DNA from: a virus
DNA length: 21,885 bases
Strand: one strand, 5' to 3'
IMG/VR virus record: IMGVR_UViG_3300017783_000245
Span: 1 to 21,885 of that record
Part shown: positions 13,285 to 21,808 of the stretch, in pieces
Layout of the letters: each line of letters starts with the position of its first letter
Numbering within the stretch: position 1 is the first letter of the stretch
Translations under genes and position numbers: made by a program
Notes under the pieces: model-generated
Told to the model about the DNA's origin: nothing
The model's input: only the letters and a program-made list of their open reading frames with translations
The model's database searches: none

Positions 13285-13721
13285 TATCTAATACTCCAAG
13301 ATCCACCAGATTCTACCGTTACTGTGTATCCAGTGGCAATAGTTATTGGTCCTGCACTCATGCCATTAGCAAATTGATTTCCAGCAGTAGGACCAACTGA
13401 AAGATTCTCTGAAATAGTATTAGCGTTTGTTCTAATGACAGAATCTTCACCAATAGACGGACCACCACCAGCAAGAGGCAACCATTCATCTGCTACACCA
13501 GGACCAGGAGGTTTATAGATTTCAGCAGATAAAGTAGTGCTGTTATATCTCAGCGAACCTACAACACCTGTAGGTCTTTGTGCAGTTGTACCTACAGGAA
13601 GTATGAAACTAGAAATAATTTGGGGCGATACATTTAGATCTGATGTAACGAATGCTAGGTTTTTAATGGTAGCATTTGTCTGATCGGCAATCTGATTGCC
13701 ACTAATTCTGGTAGTTGCCAT
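13284..13721 (-). CDS. Short tail-fibre-like virion protein, 145 residues
   Basis: This 145-residue protein is made largely of the shared module: SFILPVGTTAQRPTGVVGSL (39-58), RYNSTTLSAEIYKPPG (59-74) and DEWLPL (79-83). The short C-terminal tail is Gly/Thr/Ser-rich and ends TVTVESGGSWSIR. That ending resembles the short fibre-tip signature in phage proteins where a beta strand closes the trimer. It has no large adhesin domain, so it may be an adaptor or core onto which the longer fibre proteins attach. A late-promoter-like motif lies 23 bases upstream, and GAGGAAT serves as a ribosome site. Confidence 0.72.
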   Translation of the reverse strand: MATTRISGNQIADQTNATIKNLAFVTSDLNVSPQIISSFILPVGTTAQRPTGVVGSLRYNSTTLSAEIYKPPGPGVADEWLPLAGGGPSIGEDSVIRTNANTISENLSVGPTAGNQFANGMSAGPITIATGYTVTVESGGSWSIR

Positions 13722-13744
13722 TGGTTCTTACTATTCCTCGTTAC

Positions 13745-13752
13745 TATTTAGA
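13745..13752 (-). promoter_or_regulatory. Late promoter-like motif (one mismatch)
   Basis: The minus strand reads TCTAAATA, one mismatch from NATAAATA, 23 bases before the ATG at 13721. Spacing equal to that of the other four late motifs supports it despite the mismatch. Confidence 0.5.
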
Positions 13753-16700
13753 GTGGAAGTTCTACGATATGAACCGTATCAGTTGTCAATGGAGGATCAG
13801 CGAATGTAACAGAATTACTTGCTACATGATAGTTTGCTGTCCCTGCTGCTGTTTCTGCTGTAGAACCACCAATTTGAGCAACACCATTTAAGAATACTAG
13901 AACAGAACTTGAAGTGTGTGCTGTACCCTGAGCAGTGTAATTAGTGATTGCAAAAGTAGTGACAGATCCGTCAGGACCACCAGAAGTTCCTGGAGCATAT
14001 CGCCTAGTAATATACTTACTAGGACCAACAATGCCAAGACCAGTACCAACAACGTCACCATCAACTCTTACATTCCCATCGATATTGACTCGGTACGAAC
14101 TATTAGCAGCAGTGCCAATACCGACAACTGGGCTAGCACCACTAGAATCAATATTGATGAAACCAGTATCTGTGAGACCAAACTCTTTCCACGCTCCATT
14201 AAAATAAATCCAACCAAGAGATTTACCAGGCGTCCAATTTGTGTTATAAACAAGATCACCATCACCAGGGGTATCATACCCCGCAATGTTGGCAAGATTA
14301 GGTCCGTTTGAAGGGTCTGCGTTGAGTTCTGGAGCAAGAAGAGTTTGTCTTTGAACAGTACCATCTTGGTTAGAATAAGTTAATTTTCTAGCAACAATAT
14401 TGTTTGTGGAAGATAACGTGCTTTGGAATGTAACAGGACCAGCAAAGATTGATTCTAACTGGTTAGATGCACCACCAATAACAGTTAGTTTGTCTGTAAG
14501 AACCAACTCAGAGAATGTTTCAATGGTTGTATTCTCTTCACCAACAACATTCAACTGTGCAATATCTTCGTTCGTAATCTGTCCAGTAACAGGGTTAATA
14601 ACCTGGTTACCAATGAACAAGTCACCATTAGAGTTCAGACCTGAGTAGAATGCAACACCACCCTCTTCTTTAATAGACTGAGAGAACTTAATCTGATCAG
14701 AAGATAGTGTTTCAACCTGTGTCTGAGGGAATGCAGTTGAATAGTTACCAGGACCAAAACCAAGATACTCAAAAGTATGGATACCAGATCTAAGAATAGA
14801 GTGGCGTCTAAACTCAACAGCAATAGGAACATTGACACCAGCATTTTCTCTAATGTTAATTTTCCTAGTCTCTTCATCACCAGCACGAGCGGTAATTAGA
14901 ACATTACTAAGTGTTTGATCCTGTGCATTATATGCTGGATCATTCCAATTTGCATCACTAACAAGTTTGAGAGTTGATTCTTTAGTGATTGATAGTTTAG
15001 GATCTTTATTTTGACTGTATGGTGTCTGTCCGTTCGTTGAGTATACTAAACCTATAGTTTCGTTGTCAGCGATGGATACAGCAGCAGCAGGGTCAGCAAC
15101 AGGGTTGTCTCGGTCAAACGTAGGATAGACTTCGTTGACGTTTTGAGAGAACTTCCTGTCGCGGAAGTTATTAACTGAAGGACGTACAGTTGCATAAAGG
15201 AAGGTAATGTAGTAGATTCCATCTTGACTATCCCTAATATATTCTTGGACTACTTGAATATCATAGATGTAGAAAGTATTCGCTAAAGTATTATTTTCGC
15301 CCTCACCTTGCAGTGGTTGCATTACATAACCAGAGAGTGGATCTCTAGGAATGGGTGATGTTTTCTCTTTAGGAATTACTAGGCGAACACGATAAGTTCT
15401 ATCTGCTAGGTTTCTACTATCAGCAATACGCTTAATAAATGTTGTTGGTGTAAAGTTTAAACCACCAATAGCAGCGTTTGTCTTGATAGCATTGTAAATG
15501 GTGTTCTCTGTTTGATATTGAGTATTCACATTACATGCAATATACCAACCACCTTGCGTCTCTTTACCAGTTACAAGAGCACCTGCGGTTGTATCCCCAG
15601 AAGTACCAGTAGAAGCGTTTTGGTCAATATCATAATAATTGGAATCAAACTGAATAGGTGATCCAACAGCACCAGCAGCAAGACCCGAAACACTAGAACC
15701 AGCACCATCAATCTTTGCACTGAGGACAGAAGGATCTGCACCCGAAGTTGCTGCTAACAAACAAAATAGTTTATCAGGAACTGCGTTTGCTCCAGTACCA
15801 TCAACACGAGCACCAATCGTGAAACCCTGCACTCTAGTTGGAGGAGGTGTTGTCAGGTTGTTGTATCCATACAGATACAAACGAGTTCCTTCTTCACCAG
15901 ATGCTGCCAAACTTTGTGCGTTGACAAACTTTGTCTTCTGAACATCAACGTTGACCCAGTTGACAGTAGTTTCATCCCCAAAAATAATTGCTTGAGAAGT
16001 AAATGCACCAGTAAGTGTACGGTTAAGAGTAACAGTTCTATCAACTTCATTAACCAGAGTAACAAATGTATTCTCAGGAACTGCTTTAACACTACCAACT
16101 GTATAGTCGGAACTGACTCTCATGCCAGGTATAATGCCGCTAGAAGACCCGTCATCAGCAAGAACGATCTGTGAACCATTCAGTGACCCAGAACCGATTG
16201 TAGAGATGGTTGAGAGTGCTTTAGGGGGGATAATGTGAGAGATCTCACCCGCTTTATCTTTAGAGAATGATTGTGCTTTGAAACCAGCAGATCTTAAAGC
16301 TGTGTTTCCAAAATTACTATTCGAGTTAGTAATTGACATGTCACCGCCACTTAGTGCGATAAAATGACCCGCATATCCCACAGCAAAAACAGAAACTGCC
16401 TGAACAAAGGAATCATTAGAACACTTAATATGATCGTGTCCCCATCCTCTACGATACTCAGCAAATCCATCTAAGTGAGCACCATCGCCAGAAGTTGCAG
16501 GAACATAGTCACCACCAGTTGCAGATGATACAAACCTTACGAATGCTCTATCATCTTTTTGGAGGGACAATCCAGTGAACTGAGCTACAACCATAGACTT
16601 AAATCCAGTTGCTTTGCTACCATCCGCAAACATACCATTCATGCCCCAGACACTTCTCAGTGACAGGTTAAACGCATAAGGAGATGCAGAGTCAACAGTA

Positions 16701-17884
16701 TCAATCTCAGTCTTAACTGTAATATTGTCTCCAGTAGCATCACCAGATGGTTCCTGAATCATTTGGTAAGTAAACTTATTGCCTGACGCAGACGTGACGA
16801 CGAAGGATCCATTATAATATCCTCTATCGACGGAGCTATTTGGTCCAGTGCTACCATCAACTCCACTAATGTTAATGTTAACGCCAACGGAAAATCCGTG
16901 ATCGACTGCTGTTTGCTGACCATCGTTGCTAACAGTGTACGCTGTTGCAGTCGTTCCATTCTTCTGGATCTGGAGGACGGAATATTCATCGGAAATAGGA
17001 CCAACAATACGATTTTCTTCGACCCTTGCTTGAATTTGATCTTGTGTAGGATCACCAGAAGTATCAGGAATAGCAGTAAATGCCTTAGATACCTTCTGAT
17101 AGTAGATCTCTAGGTCAGTTCGTTGGTCAATATTAGGAACTGCTGTGTAATCACCAGCAGGAACTCTGCCTTGTGAAAGCAATGCACTCAAAGGATTCAA
17201 ACCATCAGCAAACTCAAAGCAAGTTAGTCTATGGTGAGAAAACTTAGGCGGAATAGTTTCTGTAGAGTCTGGTTTAAAGTATACACCTTCTTCAGCACCA
17301 TCAAAGAAAGAGAACTGCCAGAAATATGTACCACCAGTTACACGGAAGATAGCAGTTCTTGGTGGGAGATCTCCAAGAGATTCAAAGATGCCATCATCAT
17401 CAGCATCAGTCTCATCCTCAATGATACCTTTTGCAGGGTATGTTGTAGGATAAGGGATGTACTTAGGAATAATTTTTGTACGTCGAAGATCAGTACCAAC
17501 GAGGGAACAACCTCTAGGAACGATGACACCACCTTCGATTGAGTTAAACTTATATAATACGTTGTTTGGTGAGTTGAGATCTAAGTTTGAGTTGGAATCA
17601 ATAGGAGGAACATTGGTGTAAAGAATTTCACCAGGACGATTGTCAATGATATATTCTGCTGGATACAGCATGATCGAGAAGGCATCAAATTCATCATTTG
17701 ATAGTCCAACTCGATAAGAGAATTTAGCAACTTCTAGGAATGCCCTTTGTATGGTCTTAAAAGGACGCAGCGCAGAGTTCCCCCTATTATCAATAGAGTC
17801 AGAAGCGTCAAAATCGTCAGGGTTGACGTAAATAATACGTCCAGTTCTGGACGTGATTATATTTTTAAGTCTTGTAAGGGACAT
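13748..17884 (-). CDS. Large virion structural protein, 1378 residues
   Basis: This is the largest gene in the window. The N-terminus (YVNPDDFDASDSIDNRGNSA, then LRPFKTIQRAFLEVA and FSIMLYPAEYIIDNRPG, about 19-84) matches the 'PFKTIQ.A...I...PG.Y' opening of pectin-lyase-like right-handed beta-helix proteins and of a large protein conserved in T4-like cyanophages. The long middle is beta-rich with Thr/Gly/Ser/Asn repeats. The C-terminus contains fibre-type pieces: GDGDLVYNT...WIYFNGAWKEF, then INIDSSGASPVVGIGTA, and the common phage closing SVLVFLNGVAQIGG...VTFADPP. I infer a baseplate-peripheral or long-fibre component made late, but cannot assign a T4 gene number. A CATAAATA late motif lies 21 bases upstream, and TAGGAA precedes the ATG. 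Confidence 0.82.
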   Translation of the reverse strand: MSLTRLKNIITSRTGRIIYVNPDDFDASDSIDNRGNSALRPFKTIQRAFLEVAKFSYRVGLSNDEFDAFSIMLYPAEYIIDNRPGEILYTNVPPIDSNSNLDLNSPNNVLYKFNSIEGGVIVPRGCSLVGTDLRRTKIIPKYIPYPTTYPAKGIIEDETDADDDGIFESLGDLPPRTAIFRVTGGTYFWQFSFFDGAEEGVYFKPDSTETIPPKFSHHRLTCFEFADGLNPLSALLSQGRVPAGDYTAVPNIDQRTDLEIYYQKVSKAFTAIPDTSGDPTQDQIQARVEENRIVGPISDEYSVLQIQKNGTTATAYTVSNDGQQTAVDHGFSVGVNINISGVDGSTGPNSSVDRGYYNGSFVVTSASGNKFTYQMIQEPSGDATGDNITVKTEIDTVDSASPYAFNLSLRSVWGMNGMFADGSKATGFKSMVVAQFTGLSLQKDDRAFVRFVSSATGGDYVPATSGDGAHLDGFAEYRRGWGHDHIKCSNDSFVQAVSVFAVGYAGHFIALSGGDMSITNSNSNFGNTALRSAGFKAQSFSKDKAGEISHIIPPKALSTISTIGSGSLNGSQIVLADDGSSSGIIPGMRVSSDYTVGSVKAVPENTFVTLVNEVDRTVTLNRTLTGAFTSQAIIFGDETTVNWVNVDVQKTKFVNAQSLAASGEEGTRLYLYGYNNLTTPPPTRVQGFTIGARVDGTGANAVPDKLFCLLAATSGADPSVLSAKIDGAGSSVSGLAAGAVGSPIQFDSNYYDIDQNASTGTSGDTTAGALVTGKETQGGWYIACNVNTQYQTENTIYNAIKTNAAIGGLNFTPTTFIKRIADSRNLADRTYRVRLVIPKEKTSPIPRDPLSGYVMQPLQGEGENNTLANTFYIYDIQVVQEYIRDSQDGIYYITFLYATVRPSVNNFRDRKFSQNVNEVYPTFDRDNPVADPAAAVSIADNETIGLVYSTNGQTPYSQNKDPKLSITKESTLKLVSDANWNDPAYNAQDQTLSNVLITARAGDEETRKINIRENAGVNVPIAVEFRRHSILRSGIHTFEYLGFGPGNYSTAFPQTQVETLSSDQIKFSQSIKEEGGVAFYSGLNSNGDLFIGNQVINPVTGQITNEDIAQLNVVGEENTTIETFSELVLTDKLTVIGGASNQLESIFAGPVTFQSTLSSTNNIVARKLTYSNQDGTVQRQTLLAPELNADPSNGPNLANIAGYDTPGDGDLVYNTNWTPGKSLGWIYFNGAWKEFGLTDTGFINIDSSGASPVVGIGTAANSSYRVNIDGNVRVDGDVVGTGLGIVGPSKYITRRYAPGTSGGPDGSVTTFAITNYTAQGTAHTSSSVLVFLNGVAQIGGSTAETAAGTANYHVASNSVTFADPPLTTDTVHIVELPL

Positions 17885-17905
17885 TTCCTACGGTGCTCTT
17901 TGGAT

Positions 17906-17913
17906 TATTTATG
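17906..17913 (-). promoter_or_regulatory. T4-type late promoter motif
   Basis: The minus strand reads CATAAATA, an exact NATAAATA match, in the 45-base gap between two large virion genes and 21 bases before the ATG at 17884. Confidence 0.68.
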
Positions 17914-17929
17914 AACGAATAAAAGGAGA

Positions 17930-19411
17930 TCAACCACCACTACCAGAAGCAGCAGCGTCACCACCTTGAGGATTATAAACTCTTACTGAAAGTGCATCAG
18001 AAGCATCTTCAAATCCAATAACACTAAAGATATTGTTTTGAGTTGCACTCTCAACAATAACACGTTCGCCAGGACCAACAACTAAAGATGTGACACGATC
18101 TACATTGTTAGCAGCGAGTGTTTTATCTTTGGTGATGTAGTTAGAATCCTCAACTACAAGTGTTCCGATGGTTTCGCTGCTGACAGTTGCAGTTGCTCTA
18201 GCAGCAGTGGTCAACAAAGGAGCATCTTGGAATGTATCACTACCAGCAAAATCAGCAGAATTCAAACCTTTAACTACAGTCAAAGTAGTGCCCGTATAAT
18301 CACGAACAACACCATAAGGACCAGTCGTTAATGTTGTTACGTTATAAGTAACACCATTGTTTAGGAATGTATCTGCGCCTGCTACCCAAGTACCAACCAA
18401 ATCATATACATAAATTTCTGCATATGTGTATGCTGTAGATGTGGTAAAGTTGTATTGGGATCCACCAAATACATTTGCAGGAGATGTACCAGCACCACTA
18501 TTCTCAAAGTAATAGAATGTAGATGCAAGTGCAGCATCTTGAGTGAAATCATACTGGACGTATGCACCACTAGATCCTGCTGTACCGTTGGTTGTTTTAC
18601 CAGTTGTGTACTCTACTCCGCCATCGCTGGCATCACCAGTAAAACCATGAATACCATTGATAGTATCAGAGAGAGCAAAGTTTGTACCTGACATGGTGCT
18701 GTCAGCAATATCAAAACGATATGTTCTATCACCAAATATTGAAATTGGAGTTATAAGATTTAGTCCAAATGTTGCGCTACCATCTGTTGCAAATACAAAT
18801 TGATCTGTTGCAGTAGCAACACCAGATGCAGCAATTGTACCTGTACCACTTGAACTAGTAGTAATAGAATCACCATCAGAGAATGATCCAGCAGTGACAT
18901 TAACATACACATTGTAACTACCAGACGAATCTGCAATATCGTAAATGGTTGCAGCACCACCAGAACCATTAGAAATAGTTGCACCTACAGGGAATGTGCT
19001 CAGGGCAGTTGGTGTTGGACTGGTGTCAAGTGTGATTACCGTGATGGCAAGTTTCTTAACATCAACCTCAGTAAAAGGAGGAAGATAATATGATTCAAAC
19101 TTTGCTGTTTTTTCTCCGTCTGTAGAAGTTAATACAGTGCCTGGTGTTATTCCAGAGTCGGCAGCAATTGGTGTAGTACCAAGATTGATCCTATAACCAG
19201 TAATTACATCACCTTTGTGCAATTTATAAGTACTTTGATCGAGTACTAGTTTTTGATCATAATCTTTGATTGCGATATCATATGCAGCACCTGTGCCATC
19301 ATTAGCAACAGTTAGTACAGTGCTAGCAGACACATCGACAGGTGCTGCATACAAAATAGTATTTGTAGTTGCGGCGGGTTTTGCTTGCCCTAAAAGTCCT
19401 TGATCTGCCAT
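17930..19411 (-). CDS. Conserved cyanophage virion protein, 493 residues
   Basis: This 493-residue protein has an N-terminus (MADQGLLGQAKPAATTNTIL, then STVLTVANDGTGAAYDIAIK and LHKGDVITGYRINL) of a type I associate with virion proteins of T4-like cyanophages, placed beside the baseplate genes. The rest is a string of Gly/Thr/Ser-rich beta segments, with several ATV/TISNGSGGA-like turns, and ends in GGDAAASGSGG. There are no enzymatic motifs, Cys residues or membrane spans. It starts seven bases after the stop of the 442-residue gene, so the two share a transcript. It is probably a tail-fibre or baseplate-attached subunit; the exact location on the particle is not known to me. Confidence 0.78.
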   Translation of the reverse strand: MADQGLLGQAKPAATTNTILYAAPVDVSASTVLTVANDGTGAAYDIAIKDYDQKLVLDQSTYKLHKGDVITGYRINLGTTPIAADSGITPGTVLTSTDGEKTAKFESYYLPPFTEVDVKKLAITVITLDTSPTPTALSTFPVGATISNGSGGAATIYDIADSSGSYNVYVNVTAGSFSDGDSITTSSSGTGTIAASGVATATDQFVFATDGSATFGLNLITPISIFGDRTYRFDIADSTMSGTNFALSDTINGIHGFTGDASDGGVEYTTGKTTNGTAGSSGAYVQYDFTQDAALASTFYYFENSGAGTSPANVFGGSQYNFTTSTAYTYAEIYVYDLVGTWVAGADTFLNNGVTYNVTTLTTGPYGVVRDYTGTTLTVVKGLNSADFAGSDTFQDAPLLTTAARATATVSSETIGTLVVEDSNYITKDKTLAANNVDRVTSLVVGPGERVIVESATQNNIFSVIGFEDASDALSVRVYNPQGGDAAASGSGG

Positions 19412-19417
19412 TTTTTA

Positions 19418-20746
19418 TTAGAATCCAGCGTAAAAGAATTGTTGTAGTCTGGTTCGACCAGATAAGTTTGCGGCACCAATACCAGCACCAAAGTTAACAT
19501 CATCAAGAGTGACGTTTTCTGTTGAGAGAAGTGTAGCATCAGCATCAGGGAACTTAATTGTTCTCGGACCCGTAATATTCTCAACAGAAATAATTACTTG
19601 TCCGCTAGTGTTGCCAATTGTCTTTAACGTGGGATTGTAAAGACTCTTGTTAAACAGATCTTGCTCTGCTCTCTCGGTTGAAATGAAGTTTGTCCCACCA
19701 GAATTATTTAGTGCATTCGTTGGAGGGAATGAAAATACTTCATTTGATTGAACATTCTGGTTAGAAACATTGAACGTAACCTTTTTAGTATTGTCTGTAG
19801 GATCTTGAAGGATCAGAGTTTCAATACTTTTGTTCTGAATAACCTGTGTAGCGTCTGTACCAACCAAAATAATGTTGGTATCAGGCATTGTGATTGTTCT
19901 ATTCGCAGTAAGAGCATCAGTATTCATCTGCGTGTAGTTGGTATCAACCTCGTCATCAGCAACGAACTTGACATCAACCATGCTCTTGTTAAATACAATC
20001 AAACTAGATTTTGTATCTAGAATTGTAGATGTGAACTGGTTTGCTTCTTGAACAGTAGAGATGTTACCAGGATCAGGAATTGTATAAACTCTTTCTCCAG
20101 TACCACCAGATGTGTTGGGAAAACTTACAGCAAATCTTGCACGATCGCTTGCATTCTCAATGAATAAATTTGTGTCAGAAACGTTAATAGTTTTGTTAGT
20201 AATCGTTTGTGCAGTATCGGTACAAAGTACCTGTGCAATCAAACCACTAGCAACTTCAGGTAATTGAAATACTTTAGTTCCACTAACACCGACCTGAGAG
20301 ATATCAAACTTCGCATTAGTTGACGAAGAGTTGTTCTGCATGATGAACTCAGCATCTTCAACCCTAAAGTCACCCTCAACTTTAACAGCACCTGCACCAG
20401 AAGGAGCAAGAATCAAGTTAACGTTGGGACGAAGATCATCAATAGCAGTGATGTAATTTGAGGATTCACTAACATTGATAATGGTACGGTTAAAGTAGTA
20501 ACCACCTTCACCAATAGCAATACCAAATTCATTATATGCGTTCTGATAGATACCAGAATCACGATCCAAGTCAAAACAAAGTCCTGGAGCAGTTTTGCTA
20601 CCTTGAGACACCCCTTTGAATAACTGATTAACTTTCGCCTTTCGGTTAGGAATCAAAGGGTCAGATACAACTACAGGGAGAATCGCTTCACCCGACAGAT
20701 TTGCATCTGTAATTGTTTCCAATTGAGAAATTTTACGAGTTCCCAC
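19418..20746 (-). CDS. Virion structural protein with ~60-residue repeats, GTG start
   Basis: This 442-residue protein opens MGTRKISQLETITDANLSG, a typical cyanophage fibre/baseplate start, followed by a GSKTAPGLCFDLDRDSGIYQ motif (49-68) common in marine phage structural proteins. From about 155 to 405 it contains at least four degenerate repeats of 52-69 residues. Each has an NK(T/S)-hydrophobic element (184, 253, 305, 366), followed by a hydrophobic strand ending in a Pro (near 161, 224, 288, 341, 400), as in TITNKTI...YTIPDPG. This repeat type is seen in phage fibre shafts. The initiation codon is GTG without an obvious Shine-Dalgarno sequence; a perfect TATAAATA late promoter lies 27 bases upstream. 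Confidence 0.78.
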   Translation of the reverse strand: MGTRKISQLETITDANLSGEAILPVVVSDPLIPNRKAKVNQLFKGVSQGSKTAPGLCFDLDRDSGIYQNAYNEFGIAIGEGGYYFNRTIINVSESSNYITAIDDLRPNVNLILAPSGAGAVKVEGDFRVEDAEFIMQNNSSSTNAKFDISQVGVSGTKVFQLPEVASGLIAQVLCTDTAQTITNKTINVSDTNLFIENASDRARFAVSFPNTSGGTGERVYTIPDPGNISTVQEANQFTSTILDTKSSLIVFNKSMVDVKFVADDEVDTNYTQMNTDALTANRTITMPDTNIILVGTDATQVIQNKSIETLILQDPTDNTKKVTFNVSNQNVQSNEVFSFPPTNALNNSGGTNFISTERAEQDLFNKSLYNPTLKTIGNTSGQVIISVENITGPRTIKFPDADATLLSTENVTLDDVNFGAGIGAANLSGRTRLQQFFYAGF

Positions 20747-20773
20747 AGATAATTACACTATTTGCTACAGGTC

Positions 20774-20781
20774 TATTTATA
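20774..20781 (-). promoter_or_regulatory. T4-type late promoter motif
   Basis: The minus strand reads TATAAATA, the exact T4 late consensus. It lies 27 bases before the GTG start at 20746, in the only gap between the 224-residue gene and the structural genes. Confidence 0.72.
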
Positions 20782-20790
20782 CGGATACGA

Positions 20791-21465
20791 CTACGTGTCG
20801 GTGTAACGCTGATAATCATAAGTTTCTTCTTCCTCAGTTTTATACTGCCACTCATCAGTATGCCCAACTGACCACCATTTTGGTTCAGTTTCGACTGCAT
20901 AATTTTGTGTACAAACTTTAAAATCAGGTTGCTTAAGTTTATCTGGAATGAGACTACCGTCTCTCCAGATCACTCTATTGTTTGGTTGAGCAGCAAATTG
21001 TCCATTATCAAGGGCGATGATATTGAATGATTTGTGTTCGGGGTCCAACTCAGAAAAATTGGTATCAATAATAGAATGATCTGGATGAGCAGAGTCAATT
21101 GTGAATTCATATTCTCCCGAATGCATCCGTTTATCTTTGCCAAAGAATTCACATCTACCTAGTAATGGTTTTCTCACTACTGTGATATTATAATCAAAAC
21201 AATCCCAAAGTTCAAGCACATCTAACGGTAACTGATCATCTGGATTGAAGTCAGTCTTCCATACAAATGCACTTAAAGGCAATTTATCATACAAAGCACC
21301 ATATTCTGTGAGTAATGTCTCAAAATATAATGCTTTAGTTTGAACACTTTTTACTGAGATCCATATACCAGGAGTTAATTCTCCATGACCTTTTTGATGG
21401 TCATAGAGGAATTCTTTTTTAACCCATACTGGATTTGGTGGGATCGGATGTACCAGAAACGCCAT
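20791..21465 (-). CDS. Conserved cyanophage hypothetical protein, 224 residues
   Basis: This 224-residue protein begins MAFLVHPIPPNPVWVKKEFL and contains DHQKGHGELTPGIWISVKSV (22-41), LYDKLPLSAFVWKTD and LDNGQFAAQPNNRVIWRDGS. I associate this sequence type with a conserved protein of unknown function in T4-like cyanophages. It is acidic at the C-terminus, rich in Trp/Tyr/Phe and without membrane spans, so it is probably a soluble, compact mixed alpha/beta protein. Its start lies 47 bases inside the preceding 44-residue ORF. It may be part of, or an accessory to, the structural module, but nothing in the sequence proves that. Confidence 0.8.
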   Translation of the reverse strand: MAFLVHPIPPNPVWVKKEFLYDHQKGHGELTPGIWISVKSVQTKALYFETLLTEYGALYDKLPLSAFVWKTDFNPDDQLPLDVLELWDCFDYNITVVRKPLLGRCEFFGKDKRMHSGEYEFTIDSAHPDHSIIDTNFSELDPEHKSFNIIALDNGQFAAQPNNRVIWRDGSLIPDKLKQPDFKVCTQNYAVETEPKWWSVGHTDEWQYKTEEEETYDYQRYTDT

Positions 21466-21553
21466 GCTTTTTTAACCATTCACGAAATTGCTTTTTACCT
21501 GCCTCAACTTTATGCCAAGGTGCGTATAGTGGACCGTCGTAATCTTTTTTCAT
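21419..21553 (-). CDS. Small hypothetical protein, 44 residues
   Basis: This 44-residue basic ORF begins MKKDYDGPLYAPWHKVEAG and ends SDPTKSSMG. It lies directly after the tRNA cluster and overlaps the 224-residue gene by 47 bases in another frame. The Trp- and Lys-rich content and the KKQFREWLKKHG helix look protein-like. No strong Shine-Dalgarno sequence is visible; an AT-rich stretch (ATATATAATTTT) precedes the ATG. I cannot assign a family or function. The long overlap makes it somewhat uncertain, but no other frame fills the gap. Confidence 0.55.
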   Translation of the reverse strand: MKKDYDGPLYAPWHKVEAGKKQFREWLKKHGVSGTSDPTKSSMG

Positions 21554-21571
21554 AAAATTATATATAACTTA

Positions 21572-21643
21572 CTCCCCTTCCTGGGATCGAACCAGGGACC
21601 AAACGATTAACAGTCGTTCGCTCTACCGCTGAGCTAAAGAGGA
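21572..21643 (-). tRNA. tRNA-Asn (GTT)
   Basis: The 72-base cloverleaf has acceptor TCCTCTT paired to AAGGGGA with one G-U pair, a D-arm TAGCTCAGCGGTAGAGC, an anticodon loop CTGTTAA giving GTT, and a T-loop GTTCGATCC. The discriminator is G. The 3' CCA is not encoded. Confidence 0.95.
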
Positions 21644-21649
21644 TTGATA

Positions 21650-21731
21650 TGGGCAGGGTTGGATTTGAACCAACGTAGGCAGAGCCAGTGGATTTACAGT
21701 CCACCTCCATTAACCACTCGGACACCCACCC
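21650..21731 (-). tRNA. tRNA-Tyr (GTA)
   Basis: This is an 82-base type II tRNA with a long variable arm (TGGCTCTGCCTACG region). The acceptor GGGTGGG pairs with CCTGCCC through two G-U wobbles, the anticodon loop CTGTAAA gives GTA, and the T-loop is GGTTCAAATCC. The discriminator is A, and CCA is not encoded. Confidence 0.94.
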
Positions 21732-21733
21732 AA

Positions 21734-21805
21734 AGCCTCTGACAAGATTTGAACTTGCGACCTGAGCTTTACAAAAGCCCTGCTCTACCACTGAGCTACG
21801 GAGGC
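21734..21805 (-). tRNA. tRNA-Thr (TGT)
   Basis: The 72-base cloverleaf has an anticodon stem GGGCT/AGCTC around loop TTTGTAA, giving TGT (reads ACA and other ACN). The acceptor GCCTCCG pairs with CAGAGGC except for a C6-A67 mismatch. The discriminator is T, and CCA is not encoded. It lies two bases from tRNA-Tyr. Confidence 0.92.
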
Positions 21806-21808
21806 ATA

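Noticed and set aside
13916-14311. Plus-strand frames over the 1378-residue gene
   Set aside because: They are shadows of a long, well-supported structural gene, with Ser/Thr/Ile/Asn-rich translations and no start signals.
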